Source: Mesorhizobium liriopis
GTDB lineage: Bacteria; Pseudomonadota; Alphaproteobacteria; Rhizobiales; Rhizobiaceae
Assembly (NCBI RefSeq): GCF_024053505.1
Contig: NZ_JAMXQS010000003.1
Location: forward strand, 124,001-188,000
Length of the DNA stretch: 64,000 nt
Reading direction: 5' to 3'
Shown: positions 27,015 to 35,574 of the stretch, one piece after another
Numbering within the stretch: position 1 is the first letter of the stretch
Layout: every line of letters starts with the position of its first letter
The notes under the pieces: generated by a model
What the model was told of the DNA's origin: nothing
Database searches by the model: none
What the model saw: only the letters and a program-made list of their open reading frames with translations
Translations under genes and position numbers: made by a program

Positions 27015-27056
27015 CGGCGCGCTCCTTGGCCTTGTCTGAAAGGCCAGAGCGCGCCG
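27015..27056 (-). promoter_or_regulatory. Strong hairpin sequestering the ribosome site of the ICMT-like gene
   Basis: On the minus strand CGGCGCGCTC-TGGCCTT (27056-27040) pairs with AAGGCCA-AG-GAGCGCGCCG (27033-27015). That is 17 bp with a 2-nt bulge and a 6-nt loop. The 3' arm includes AAGGAG, the only visible ribosome site for ATG 27011. No U tract follows, so it is not a standard infC terminator. Confidence 0.6.
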
Positions 27057-27065
27057 AAAACGGCT

Positions 27066-27602
27066 TTATCGGGGCGAAAGCACCATCATCATCTGGCGGC
27101 CTTCGAGTTTGGGCTCGGCTTCCACCTTGGCGATCTCGGCGGTTTCCTCGCGCACCCGGTTCAGGAGCTGCATGCCGAGCTCCATATGCGCCATCTCGCG
27201 GCCACGGAAGCGAAGGGTGAGCTTCACCTTGTCTCCTTCCTCGAAGAAACGGCGCACGGCGCGCATCTTCACGTCATAATCGTGGTCGTCGATGTTGGGG
27301 CGCATCTTGATCTCCTTGATCTCGATGACGCGCTGGTTCTTGCGCGCTTCCGCCGCCTTTTTCTGGTTGGCGTATTTCAGCTTGCCGAGATCGAGGATCT
27401 TGCAAACCGGCGGGGTGGCGTTGGGCGAGATCTCGACGAGATCGAGCCCGGCTTCCTCTGCCAGCAAAAGGGCATCATTGATGCTTACCTCACCGCGATT
27501 GGCTCCGGTCGCGTCGATCAGCTGCACGCGGGGCACGCGGATGTCGCGGTTGGAACGAGGCCCATCCTTTACGGGGGCGGCGGCTTTGAACGGTCTGCGA
27601 AT
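27066..27602 (-). CDS. infC: Translation initiation factor IF-3 (AUU start)
   Basis: IF-3 binds the 30S subunit and checks start-codon pairing. Reading from GTG 27536 gives a truncated N-terminus. The conserved N-terminus ([20 protein letters not shown], then RVPRVQLID) continues upstream to an ATT at 27602, with AAGGAAG at 7-9 nt before it. That gives 178 aa, the family's normal length, and the AUU start is the known self-regulating codon of infC in enterobacteria. Downstream motifs include [18 protein letters not shown] and [17 protein letters not shown]. It is separated from rpmI-rplT by dxr and the ICMT-like gene. Confidence 0.95.
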   Translation of the reverse strand: MRRPFKAAAPVKDGPRSNRDIRVPRVQLIDATGANRGEVSINDALLLAEEAGLDLVEISPNATPPVCKILDLGKLKYANQKKAAEARKNQRVIEIKEIKMRPNIDDHDYDVKMRAVRRFFEEGDKVKLTLRFRGREMAHMELGMQLLNRVREETAEIAKVEAEPKLEGRQMMMVLSPR

Positions 27603-27868
27603 GGTCGTGCTTCCTTGGTCGTTGAAGGGAATGGATCAATTGAGTTGGCAGGCGGTTGCCCCAAGGCGAGGCCGTGGTCAAGCCATCGCGAAGGCGAAAG
27701 CGTCCATAGCATGGCGAATCGGGAAAATCACGTCTGCAACATTTATGTGGTGTCCGGCGCGCGAATGAAAAGCGCTGGTTCCATGCAAAACGGCCACAAG
27801 GCGCTTGGCGCGGCTTTCGGCTTCATGCCAGAAGCCTCGGCATACGTCCCAGTCCAACGAGCCTGCCG

Positions 27869-28651
27869 ATGACGCCCGAGACCGTTTCCGTCGCCCCCAC
27901 CTTTATCGAGGTCGACGGCACGCGCATCGCGACGCTTCATCAGCCCGGCGACAATCCCGGTCTCGTCTGGCTCGGCGGCTACCGTTCGGACATGCGCGGC
28001 ACCAAGGCTGAGGCGCTGGCGGGCTACGCGCATGAGCACGGCCTGTCCTTCACGCGGCACGACTATTCGGGCCACGGCGAGTCGGGCGGCGATTTCAATC
28101 AAGGCACCATCTCGCGCTGGCTCGATGAGAGCCTTGCCGTGTTCCATGCACTGACCCAAGGCCCGCAGATCCTCGTCGGTTCATCGATGGGTGCCTGGAT
28201 TGCGCTGCGGATGGCGCAGGAGCTGCAGGGCGAAAAGGGCCGCGTGGCAGGCCTCGTGCTGATCGCGCCCGCACCCGATTTCACATCCGATCTCGTCGCG
28301 CCCAAGATGACAGTGGAACAGAAGCGGGACGTTGCGGAAAAAGGCTTCTTCGCCATCCCGTCCGAATATTCCGACCAGCCTTATACCTATTCCCGCGCCC
28401 TTCTGGAGGACGGCGAAAAGAACCGCCTGCTCACCAAGCCGCTCGACACGCACTGCCCCGTTCATATCCTGCAGGGCCTCGCCGACCCTGACGTGCCGCA
28501 CACCCATGCGCTCAAGCTCGTCTCGCACCTGCCTGCCGACGACGTGACCCTCACGCTCGTGCCCAACGGCGACCATCGTCTGTCGCGGCCCGAGGATCTG
28601 GCTCTGCTCGCCAAAACGCTTTCCAACATGATCCGCCAGATTTCAGCCTGA
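27869..28651 (+). CDS. Alpha/beta hydrolase (ABHD10-like)
   Basis: A 260-aa soluble serine hydrolase. The nucleophile elbow GSSMG (104-108, S106), an acidic residue in GLADPDVP and histidine in NGDHRLS near 235 make the triad. HDYSGHGESGG (64-74) is the usual conserved turn. Overall it resembles the ABHD10/palmitoyl thioesterase-like group common in alphaproteobacteria; the substrate is unknown. It ends 5 nt before the BenE-like gene and may be co-transcribed with it. No strong ribosome site precedes ATG 27869. Confidence 0.87.
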   Translation: MTPETVSVAPTFIEVDGTRIATLHQPGDNPGLVWLGGYRSDMRGTKAEALAGYAHEHGLSFTRHDYSGHGESGGDFNQGTISRWLDESLAVFHALTQGPQILVGSSMGAWIALRMAQELQGEKGRVAGLVLIAPAPDFTSDLVAPKMTVEQKRDVAEKGFFAIPSEYSDQPYTYSRALLEDGEKNRLLTKPLDTHCPVHILQGLADPDVPHTHALKLVSHLPADDVTLTLVPNGDHRLSRPEDLALLAKTLSNMIRQISA

Positions 28652-28656
28652 GCCTG

Positions 28657-29799
28657 ATGCGCATCTCGGTCCCCTCCTCCGCCTTCGTCGCGGCGATCGT
28701 CGGCTTCGGCGGCACGCTGGCGCTGATCCTGTCCGCCGCCGATGGCCTGGGGGCGAGCCCGGCAGAGAAGACCAGCCTTGCCGCCGCCCTCTGCCTCGCC
28801 ATCGCGGTCGAGACCATCATCTTGTCAGCCTGGACGCGCATGCCGGTCGTCACCGCCTATTCGACGCCGGGTGCCGCTCTGATCGCGGCGAGCCAAGGTT
28901 TCACCATGAGCGACGGCGTGGGCGCCTTCGTGATCGTGGCGCTCCTGCTGATTGCCACCGGTCTGTTCCGACCACTGACCCAGCTCATCGCCCGCATACC
29001 CGTTTCGGTTTCGTCGGGGATGCTCGCGGGTATCCTGATCGGCTTCGCATTGAATGCGGCGCGCGCCGCTCCCGTCGATCCGGTGCTGATTCTGCCGCTG
29101 GTGCTGCTCTTCTTCGCGATCCGCCTGTTCAACCCGGCCCTCTCCGTCTTGGCCGTGCTGCTTGGCGGCGGGCTGGCCGCCCTTTTCCTCGGCCGCATCG
29201 GCACGATCCCGCCGCTTTCGCTCTCCACCGCAGCTTATGTCTGGCCCTCCTTCTCGTGGAGCGCCACGTTCGGCCTCGCCATTCCGCTCTACCTCGTGAC
29301 CATGGCCTCGCAGAACTTGTCGGGCCTGGCCGTGTTGCGCGCCGCGGGTTACGCGCCGCCCCCCGGCCTCCTGATCGGCACCACCGGTTTCTTCTCGCTT
29401 CTGACCGCCCCGTTCGGCGCGCTCACCACCAATCTCGCCGCGATCTCGGCTGCCATCTGCACCGGTCCCGATGCCCATCCCGACCCGGCCGAGCGCTGGA
29501 AGACCGGGCCGTTCTACGCCATGGCCTACACGCTCTTCGCGCTGTTTGGTGCGTCCCTGATCGCGGTCTTCGCGGCCCTGCCGCCGAGCCTGATCGTGCT
29601 CGTTGCGGGCCTGGCGCTTCTCGCGCCTTTCGCCAACGCGCTTACCATCGCGCTCAAGGACGAGCATCAGCGCATGGCAGCCGTCGCGGCCCTTGCCGTC
29701 ACCGCATCGGGTGTGACTGCCGGCGGCATCGGGGCACCGTTCTGGGGATTGCTGGCCGGGCTCGGCGTGATTGCACTCGAAAAACTGAAAAAGCGCTAG
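28657..29799 (+). CDS. BenE-family (benzoate/H+ symporter-like) transporter
   Basis: A 380-aa inner-membrane transporter with about 12 helices. It is recognised as BenE family from WTRMPVVTAYSTPGAALI (about 60-77), ASQNLSGLAVLRAAGY (about 218-233) and the central TTGFFSLLTAPFGALTTNLAAI stretch (split here by reading). Characterised members import benzoate with protons, but no benzoate catabolic gene is nearby, so the substrate is uncertain. It lies 5 nt after the hydrolase gene, suggesting an operon. Confidence 0.86.
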   Translation: MRISVPSSAFVAAIVGFGGTLALILSAADGLGASPAEKTSLAAALCLAIAVETIILSAWTRMPVVTAYSTPGAALIAASQGFTMSDGVGAFVIVALLLIATGLFRPLTQLIARIPVSVSSGMLAGILIGFALNAARAAPVDPVLILPLVLLFFAIRLFNPALSVLAVLLGGGLAALFLGRIGTIPPLSLSTAAYVWPSFSWSATFGLAIPLYLVTMASQNLSGLAVLRAAGYAPPPGLLIGTTGFFSLLTAPFGALTTNLAAISAAICTGPDAHPDPAERWKTGPFYAMAYTLFALFGASLIAVFAALPPSLIVLVAGLALLAPFANALTIALKDEHQRMAAVAALAVTASGVTAGGIGAPFWGLLAGLGVIALEKLKKR

Positions 29800-29929
29800 T
29801 GCGATCAATCGCTTGTCCGGTTTTCAGACCCGGATTCTTGAAAGGCCATTTTCTGTTCACCATCTCGAAATCAAGCGGCGTGATCCCCTTCTCAATTTCG
29901 GCTGCCGCCTCCGAGACAAGGAACAGGAT

Positions 29930-30376
29930 ATGACCTCGACCGCATTGATCCGACCGGCCTGGACGCCGGCCACCATCGCACTGACCGTGGTAGGCTTCAT
30001 GGTGTTCTGGCCGCTGGGCCTTGCCATGATTGCCTATATCGTCTGGGGCGACCGTTTCCAGAACTTCCGCTCCGACTGGCGCGGCAACGCCCGCGGCATG
30101 TGGCGCGGCTGCGGCCGCAACGCCCGCCGTGGCGCAGCGCCCTTCACCCGCACCGGCAACGTCGCCTTCGACGACTGGCGCGAAAAGGAGCTGGATCGCC
30201 TCGCCGAAGAGCGCCGGAAGCTCGACGAGATGCGCGATGAATTCGACGCCTATGCGCAAGAACTCCGCCGCGCCAAGGACCAGGAAGAGTTCGACCGCTT
30301 CATGTCCAACCGCCGCGCGTCCAAGCCCGACACGGGTGGCGAAACCGGCAATGGCGGCCCCGTCATCAACGGCTGA
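29930..30376 (+). CDS. DUF2852 membrane protein
   Basis: A 148-aa protein typical of Rhizobiales (DUF2852). One or two hydrophobic segments near 14-38 (TIALTVVGFMVFWPLGLAMI) are followed by an Arg/Gly-rich linker and a charged helical tail with EKELDRLAEERRKLDEMRDE (about 84-103), probably a coiled coil. A conserved-looking SNRR near 125 follows. The function is unknown. A longer reading to 29813 is rejected because AAGGAA lies 6 nt before ATG 29930. A terminator follows. Confidence 0.85.
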   Translation: MTSTALIRPAWTPATIALTVVGFMVFWPLGLAMIAYIVWGDRFQNFRSDWRGNARGMWRGCGRNARRGAAPFTRTGNVAFDDWREKELDRLAEERRKLDEMRDEFDAYAQELRRAKDQEEFDRFMSNRRASKPDTGGETGNGGPVING

Positions 30377-30397
30377 GCTTTTGGCCTAAGACCACGG

Positions 30398-30430
30398 AAA
30401 CGGCGTCCCCACGGGGCGCCGTTTTCTTTT
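30398..30430 (+). terminator. Rho-independent terminator after the DUF2852 gene
   Basis: AAACGGCG and CGCCGTTT form a stem around a TCCCCACGGGG inner hairpin, followed by TCTTTT on the plus strand. It separates the DUF2852 gene from the metallopeptidase gene. Confidence 0.85.
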
Positions 30431-30466
30431 GCCTTTTGTTTTCGCGAAGTTTGCTATTCCTCCCTC

Positions 30467-31228
30467 ATGCCGCTCAGCAGCCTTTTCAAACGCAAGCCCA
30501 AACCATCGCGTCCGATGGCTGTGGAAGAGCGCGAGCATGAGGTGGCGGGCCGCACATTGCCTTTGCGCATCACCCGCAACCCGCGCGCCACGCGGCTTAC
30601 CTTGCGCATCGCCCCGAGCGGGGGTGGCCTGCGCGTCACCGCCCCGCCGCGCATCGCCTTTCGCGAGATCGACCGCTTTCTCGAACGCCACCGCGAATGG
30701 CTCGAAGCGCGCCTCGAAAAGCTACCCGAGCACCCGACCGTGCGCGCCGGCGTCAAGCTGCCTCTGCGCGGTGTGCCGCATCTGATCGTCCATGTCGGCG
30801 GACGCGGCGGCGTGACGGTCTCCCAGGACGAGCGCGGCCCGCTTCTGCTGGTCGCGGGCGCGGAAGAGTCTCTCCCCCGCCGCCTGTCGGACTTTCTCAA
30901 GCGCGAGGCCAGGGCCGAGATCGAGGCGCTAGTGGCAAAGCATGTCGCCGAAATCGACCGCAAGCACACGGCCATCCGCTTCCGCGACACCACGAGCCGC
31001 TGGGGATCGTGCTCGTCGTCCGGCACCCTGTCCTTCTCATGGCGCATCATGATGGCACCGCGCCCGGTGATCGACTATCTCGTGGCGCACGAAGTCGCGC
31101 ATCTCGAGGAAATGAACCATGGCCCTCGCTTCTGGGCGCTCTGCGAAAAACTCTGCCCGGACACGAAACGCTGCCGGCAATGGCTGAAGACCAACGGCAC
31201 GGCCCTTCAAGCCATTGCGTTCGCCTGA
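30467..31228 (+). CDS. YgjP-like (DUF45, M48-related) metal-dependent hydrolase
   Basis: A 253-aa protein of the DUF45/YgjP family. The zinc site HEVAHLEEMNHGPRFW (208-223) gives two histidines, the catalytic glutamate and a third histidine at H218. RWGSCSSSGTLSFSWR (178-193) is the family's other invariant block. Relatives are annotated as metallopeptidases; E. coli YgjP has also been reported as a nucleotide hydrolase, so activity is open. It is followed closely by trpF (40 nt) on the same strand. Confidence 0.87.
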   Translation: MPLSSLFKRKPKPSRPMAVEEREHEVAGRTLPLRITRNPRATRLTLRIAPSGGGLRVTAPPRIAFREIDRFLERHREWLEARLEKLPEHPTVRAGVKLPLRGVPHLIVHVGGRGGVTVSQDERGPLLLVAGAEESLPRRLSDFLKREARAEIEALVAKHVAEIDRKHTAIRFRDTTSRWGSCSSSGTLSFSWRIMMAPRPVIDYLVAHEVAHLEEMNHGPRFWALCEKLCPDTKRCRQWLKTNGTALQAIAFA

Positions 31229-31268
31229 ACCCTCGACTTCGCCGCTTTTCCATGCCACTCCGCCGCCC

Positions 31269-31919
31269 ATGACGCTCAGCATCAAGATCTGCGGGCTGAA
31301 GACGCTGCCAACCCTCAATGCCGCGCTCGATGGCGGCGCGAGCCATGTGGGCTTCATCTTCTTTCCCAAGAGCCCGCGCAATGTGGCGCCCACCGACGCC
31401 GCCGCTTTGCGTGAGGCTGCGCGTGGGCGGGCGCAAGCCGTGGCCGTCACTGTGGATGCGGATGATGCGACGCTGGACGCAATCGTCTCGGCCATGTCTC
31501 CCGACATGCTGCAACTCCACGGCCATGAAACGCCCGAGCGCGTGAAGGAAATTCGCGCACGCTTCGGCCTGCCCGTCGCCAAGGCACTGTCCGTCCGAAC
31601 AAGCGACGATCTCGTCCCGGCCCGCCTCTACGCCGATATCGCCGACCACCTCTTGCTCGACGCCAAGCCGCCGGTGGGCGCAGACCTGCCCGGCGGCAAT
31701 GGCGTCACCTTCGACTGGACGATCCTGCGCGACACCGCGCTCCCCTTGCCCTATTTCCTGTCGGGCGGGCTTCATCCCGGCAATGTGGCGGAGGCCATCC
31801 GGATTGCGAGGCCGGCCGGCATCGATGTCTCGTCGGGCGTGGAAAGCGTGCCGGGCACAAAAAGCATCGGCCTCGTCCACGCATTTCTGAGCGCCGCCCG
31901 TGCTGCTGCCAAGGCCTGA
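31269..31919 (+). CDS. trpF: Phosphoribosylanthranilate isomerase
   Basis: TrpF carries out the Amadori rearrangement of PRA to CdRP in tryptophan synthesis. The 216-aa TIM barrel has the catalytic cysteine in KICGLK (6-11), HVGFIFFPKSPRNV (about 26-39), LHGHE, the catalytic aspartate region LLLDAK, and SGGLHPGNV and DVSSGVES for phosphate binding. A longer reading to 31215 exists, but ATG 31269 begins the fold. It heads trpF-trpB-trpA, which is interrupted before trpA. Confidence 0.95.
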   Translation: MTLSIKICGLKTLPTLNAALDGGASHVGFIFFPKSPRNVAPTDAAALREAARGRAQAVAVTVDADDATLDAIVSAMSPDMLQLHGHETPERVKEIRARFGLPVAKALSVRTSDDLVPARLYADIADHLLLDAKPPVGADLPGGNGVTFDWTILRDTALPLPYFLSGGLHPGNVAEAIRIARPAGIDVSSGVESVPGTKSIGLVHAFLSAARAAAKA

Positions 31920-31937
31920 ACCGAAAGCCGAGAACCC

Positions 31938-33188
31938 ATGAACGAACAGGCAAAACCCAATTCCTTCCGCACCGGACCCGACGAGACCGGTATGTTCGGC
32001 ATTTTTGGCGGGCGCTTCGTCGCCGAAACCCTGATGCCGCTGATCCTCGACCTCGAAAAGGAATGGGAAGCCGCCAAGACCGACCCGGCATTCAAGGCGG
32101 AGATCGAGTCGCTCAACACCTATTACACCGGCCGTCCGAGCCCGCTCTACTACGCCGAGCGCCTGACCGAGCATCTGCGCGATATAGCGAAGAAGCAGGG
32201 CAAGACGGGCGGTGCCAAGGTCTATTTCAAGCGCGACGAGTTGAACCACACGGGCTCGCACAAGATCAACAATTGCCTGGGCCAGATCCTGCTTGCCAAG
32301 CGCATGGGCAAGACGCGCATCATCGCGGAAACCGGCGCCGGCCAGCACGGTGTCGCGACCGCGACCGTCTGCGCGCGCTTCGGCCTGCCCTGCGTCATCT
32401 ATATGGGCGCGACCGATGTGGAGCGTCAGGCGCCCAATGTGTTCCGCATGAAGCTGCTCGGCGCCGAGGTGAAGCCTGTGACCGCCGGCCACGGCACGCT
32501 CAAGGATGCGATGAACGAGGCCCTGCGCGACTGGGTCACGAATGTCGAAGACACCTATTACCTGATCGGCACGGCTGCCGGCCCGCATCCCTACCCTGAG
32601 ATCGTGCGCGAACTTCAGTCGGTGATCGGCCGCGAAACGCGCGAGCAGATGATGGCCGCCGAAGGGCGCTTGCCCGACATGCTGATCGCAGCCGTCGGCG
32701 GCGGCTCCAACGCCATCGGCCTCTTTCACCCCTTCCTCGACGACACCGATGTGCGCATCGTCGGCGTCGAGGCTGGCGGGCGCGGCCTGAACGGCGAGGA
32801 ACACTGCGCCTCGATCACGGCCGGCTCGCCCGGCGTGCTCCACGGCAACCGCACCTTCCTGCTGCAGAACCCCGACGGCCAGATCCTCGAAGGTCATTCG
32901 ATCTCGGCCGGCCTCGACTATCCCGGTATCGGCCCCGAGCATTCTTGGCTCAGCGATATCGGCCGCGTGGAATATGTGCCGATCATGGACCGCGAAGCGC
33001 TCGATGCCTTCCAGCTTCTGACGCGCGTCGAAGGCATCATCCCCGCCCTCGAGCCCTCGCATGCATTGGCGGAAGTCATCAAGCGCGCACCCGACATGGC
33101 CCAGGACCAGATCATCGTCATGAATCTCTGCGGCCGCGGCGACAAGGATGTGTTCACGGCCGCCAAGCATCTAGGCGTAGAACTTTGA
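31938..33188 (+). CDS. trpB: Tryptophan synthase beta subunit
   Basis: TrpB condenses indole with serine, using pyridoxal phosphate, in the alpha2-beta2 tryptophan synthase. The 416-aa protein has the PLP lysine K109 in [12 protein letters not shown] (101-112), the glutamate loop [20 protein letters not shown] for the phosphate, and the [11 protein letters not shown] region. It follows trpF by 18 nt. Downstream, instead of trpA directly, comes an antitoxin-like gene and a damaged toxin-like gene. Confidence 0.97.
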   Translation: MNEQAKPNSFRTGPDETGMFGIFGGRFVAETLMPLILDLEKEWEAAKTDPAFKAEIESLNTYYTGRPSPLYYAERLTEHLRDIAKKQGKTGGAKVYFKRDELNHTGSHKINNCLGQILLAKRMGKTRIIAETGAGQHGVATATVCARFGLPCVIYMGATDVERQAPNVFRMKLLGAEVKPVTAGHGTLKDAMNEALRDWVTNVEDTYYLIGTAAGPHPYPEIVRELQSVIGRETREQMMAAEGRLPDMLIAAVGGGSNAIGLFHPFLDDTDVRIVGVEAGGRGLNGEEHCASITAGSPGVLHGNRTFLLQNPDGQILEGHSISAGLDYPGIGPEHSWLSDIGRVEYVPIMDREALDAFQLLTRVEGIIPALEPSHALAEVIKRAPDMAQDQIIVMNLCGRGDKDVFTAAKHLGVEL

Positions 33189-33240
33189 GGCCAGCTATTG
33201 CGGTGCTAGGCTAAGGCCTCGGATCAACGGGACCCGCACC

Positions 33241-33528
33241 ATGGGAGAAGTGCCGCTTTCGCTGCATGTCGATGCCGGCCTGATGAAAAGGCTGGAAGAT
33301 GAAGCACGTCAGCAGCACAGGGCGGCCGACGATCTGGTACTGGCCGCTATCGCGAATTACCTCGATGGACAGGATCATGAGCGCGACATCATCCGCGCGC
33401 GGATCACTGAGGCTGACAAGGGCATCTTCGTTTCCGAAGAGGCCATGACGCGCTGGGTCGACAGCTGGGACACAGAGAACGAACTCGCACCACCCGAGCC
33501 CGATGTCTTTCCCGACCGCAACGGATGA
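33241..33528 (+). CDS. Ribbon-helix-helix (CopG/ParD-like) antitoxin
   Basis: A 95-aa protein. Residues 1-45 (VPLSLHVDAGLMKRLEDEA, then a helix ending AAIANYLDG) fit a ribbon-helix-helix DNA-binding domain. The acidic C-terminus (PPEPDVFPD) would wrap a toxin. It starts 52 nt after trpB and overlaps the toxin-like gene as ATGA. By family knowledge such antitoxins neutralise a ParE/RelE toxin and repress their own promoter. Its position inside the trp operon is unusual and suggests a late insertion. Confidence 0.83.
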   Translation: MGEVPLSLHVDAGLMKRLEDEARQQHRAADDLVLAAIANYLDGQDHERDIIRARITEADKGIFVSEEAMTRWVDSWDTENELAPPEPDVFPDRNG

Positions 33529-33832
33529 AGCTTGTCTTTCTCGCTTCTGCGCGAAAGGATCTCGATGGTTTCGACGCTATTACCAGAAGGTCTTTCCTGC
33601 CGGAGTCGATAATGGTCGCGAGCATTATCGAAACACAATAGCTCTGCTCAGGGAGCATCCTTTTGCAGGGCAGCCGACGGGCGAAGGAGACTTCCGGCGC
33701 CTGCGCATCTCGCAAACGCCATTCACGATCGGATATCGGGTCCGCAACGGACAGATCGAAGTACTACGGGTCGCCGACCAGAGATCGAACAACGCGGACA
33801 AGGGTCCGGAACAAGAGACTGAGCAGCCATGA
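33525..33832 (+). pseudogene. ParE/RelE-family toxin gene, frameshifted
   Basis: From ATG 33525, which overlaps the antitoxin stop as ATGA, the protein begins MKLVFLASARKDL. It then leaves homology near 33563. Homology resumes in another frame as RWFRRYYQKVFPAGVD and continues through RRLRISQTPFTIGYRV to EVLRVADQRSN, the typical end of ParE-like toxins. One extra C after CTC at 33561-33563 would restore a protein of about 102 aa. As written, the ATG frame stops after about 38 codons. The homologous frame ends at 33832, overlapping the trpA start as ATGA. It is either an inactivated toxin or a one-base assembly error. Confidence 0.82.
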
Positions 33833-34650
33833 CCACCCGCATTGACCGCCGCTTCGAGACCGTTCAGGCAGAAGGCCGTCCAGCCTTCGTCACCTATATC
33901 ATGGGCGGCGATCCGGACTATGAGACGTCCCTGCGCATCATGAAGGCACTGCCGGGCGCGGGCTCGGACGTGATCGAGCTCGGCATGCCCTTTTCCGACC
34001 CGATGGCGGACGGCCCGACCATCCAGGCCGCAGGCCTGCGCGCGCTCAAGGCCGGGCAGACCTTGCGCAAGACGCTCGAAATGGTGCGCGCCTTCCGCGA
34101 GGAAGACAACGAAACGCCGATCGTCATGATGGGCTATTACAACCCGATCTATGTCTATGGCGTCGAGCGCTTTCTCGACGATGCGGTGAATGCCGGCATC
34201 GACGGGCTGATCGTGGTGGACCTGCCGCCCGAAATGGATGCCGAGCTTTGCCTGCCTGCCATCCAGCACGGCATCAACTTCATCCGTCTCGCGACGCCCA
34301 CCACCGACGACCGACGCCTGCCGGCCGTGCTCAAGAACACGTCGGGCTTCGTCTATTATGTCTCGATGAATGGCATCACGGGCACGGCCATCGCCGACAC
34401 CTCCGCCGTCAACGAGGCGGTGGCACGCATCAAGGGCCACACCGATCTGCCGGTCTGCGTCGGCTTCGGCGTGAAGACGCCCGAACAGGCGCGTGCCATC
34501 GGCGCGTCTGCCGACGGCGTGGTGGTCGGCACGGCGATCGTCGCGGCAATCGCCAATGCTGCGGGCGATCCGGTCGAGGCCGCGACCGCGCTCGTGCGCG
34601 AACTGGCCGATGCCACGCGCAACGCGCGCCTTGCGCAAGCCGCGCTTTGA
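33829..34650 (+). CDS. trpA: Tryptophan synthase alpha subunit
   Basis: TrpA cleaves indole-3-glycerol phosphate to indole, which is channelled to TrpB. The 273-aa TIM barrel has catalytic E50 in [16 protein letters not shown] (48-63, with D61), [31 protein letters not shown] and [13 protein letters not shown] 33829 overlaps the toxin frame's stop as ATGA, so its translation may be coupled to that frame rather than to trpB. Confidence 0.97.
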   Translation: MTTRIDRRFETVQAEGRPAFVTYIMGGDPDYETSLRIMKALPGAGSDVIELGMPFSDPMADGPTIQAAGLRALKAGQTLRKTLEMVRAFREEDNETPIVMMGYYNPIYVYGVERFLDDAVNAGIDGLIVVDLPPEMDAELCLPAIQHGINFIRLATPTTDDRRLPAVLKNTSGFVYYVSMNGITGTAIADTSAVNEAVARIKGHTDLPVCVGFGVKTPEQARAIGASADGVVVGTAIVAAIANAAGDPVEAATALVRELADATRNARLAQAAL

Positions 34651-34687
34651 TCTTACTCACCCACGATCGCGCGAGGCAGAGAGAGCC

Positions 34688-35566
34688 ATGAACTGGATCA
34701 CCAACTACGTCCGCCCCAAGATCAACTCGATGCTCGGGCGGCGCGACATTCCCGACAATCTCTGGATCAAGGATCCCGAGTCGGGCGAGATGGTGTTCCA
34801 CAAGGACCTGGAAGAAAACCAGTATGTGGTGCCCTCGTCGGGCCACCACATGAAGATTTCGGCCAAGGAGCGGCTGCGCTTCTTCTTCGATGGCGGCCAG
34901 TATGAGACGCTGGAAAACCCCAAGGCCGTCACCGACCCGCTCCGCTTCCGCGACGAAAAACGCTATCTCGACCGGTTGCGCGATGCGCGCGCCAAGACGG
35001 GCATGGATGATGCCGTACTCAACGGCGTGGGCCAGGTCGAAGGCGTGCCGCTGGTCGCCACCGTGCAGGATTTCTCGTTCATCGGCGGCTCGCTCGGCAT
35101 CGCAGCGGGTGAAGCCATCATCAAGGGCCTGGAAACCGCGCTCGAGCGCAGGCTGCCGCTGGTGCTCTTCGCGGCCTCCGGCGGGGCGCGCATGCAGGAG
35201 GGCATCTTCTCACTGATGCAGCTGCCGCGCACGACGGTCGCAGTCGATCGCCTCAAGGAAGCCGGCCTGCCCTATATCGTCGTTCTCACCAATCCGACCA
35301 CCGGCGGCGTGACCGCCTCCTACGCGATGCTGGGCGACGTCCATATCGCCGAGCCCGGCGCGCTGATCGGCTTTGCGGGCCCGCGCGTGATCGAGCAGAC
35401 CATCCGTGAGAAGCTGCCCGAAGGTTTCCAGCGCTCGGAATATCTCATGGCGCATGGCATGGTAGACATGGTCGTTTCACGCCTGGAACTGCGCGACAAG
35501 ATTTCGCGGCTCCTGCGCCTCATGCTGAAAATGCCCGCCCCCGGCGAAGCCGCCCTCGCCGCCTGA
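34688..35566 (+). CDS. accD: Acetyl-CoA carboxylase carboxyltransferase beta subunit (zinc cysteines absent)
   Basis: AccD with AccA moves the carboxyl group from biotin to acetyl-CoA for fatty acid synthesis. The 292-aa crotonase-fold protein has [32 protein letters not shown] and [16 protein letters not shown]. The N-terminal zinc ribbon of E. coli AccD (four cysteines) is missing all four here: the sites read KDPESGE and VVPSSGHH. Some rhizobial homologues are, as I recall, also degenerate there. ATG 34688 begins [12 protein letters not shown]; a longer reading upstream is rejected. It follows trpA and precedes folC. Confidence 0.96.
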   Translation: MNWITNYVRPKINSMLGRRDIPDNLWIKDPESGEMVFHKDLEENQYVVPSSGHHMKISAKERLRFFFDGGQYETLENPKAVTDPLRFRDEKRYLDRLRDARAKTGMDDAVLNGVGQVEGVPLVATVQDFSFIGGSLGIAAGEAIIKGLETALERRLPLVLFAASGGARMQEGIFSLMQLPRTTVAVDRLKEAGLPYIVVLTNPTTGGVTASYAMLGDVHIAEPGALIGFAGPRVIEQTIREKLPEGFQRSEYLMAHGMVDMVVSRLELRDKISRLLRLMLKMPAPGEAALAA

Positions 35567-35574
35567 CCCATTCC

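Noticed and set aside
31047-33170. 707-codon minus-strand frame opposite trpF and trpB
   Set aside because: Shadow of two well-conserved plus-strand genes.
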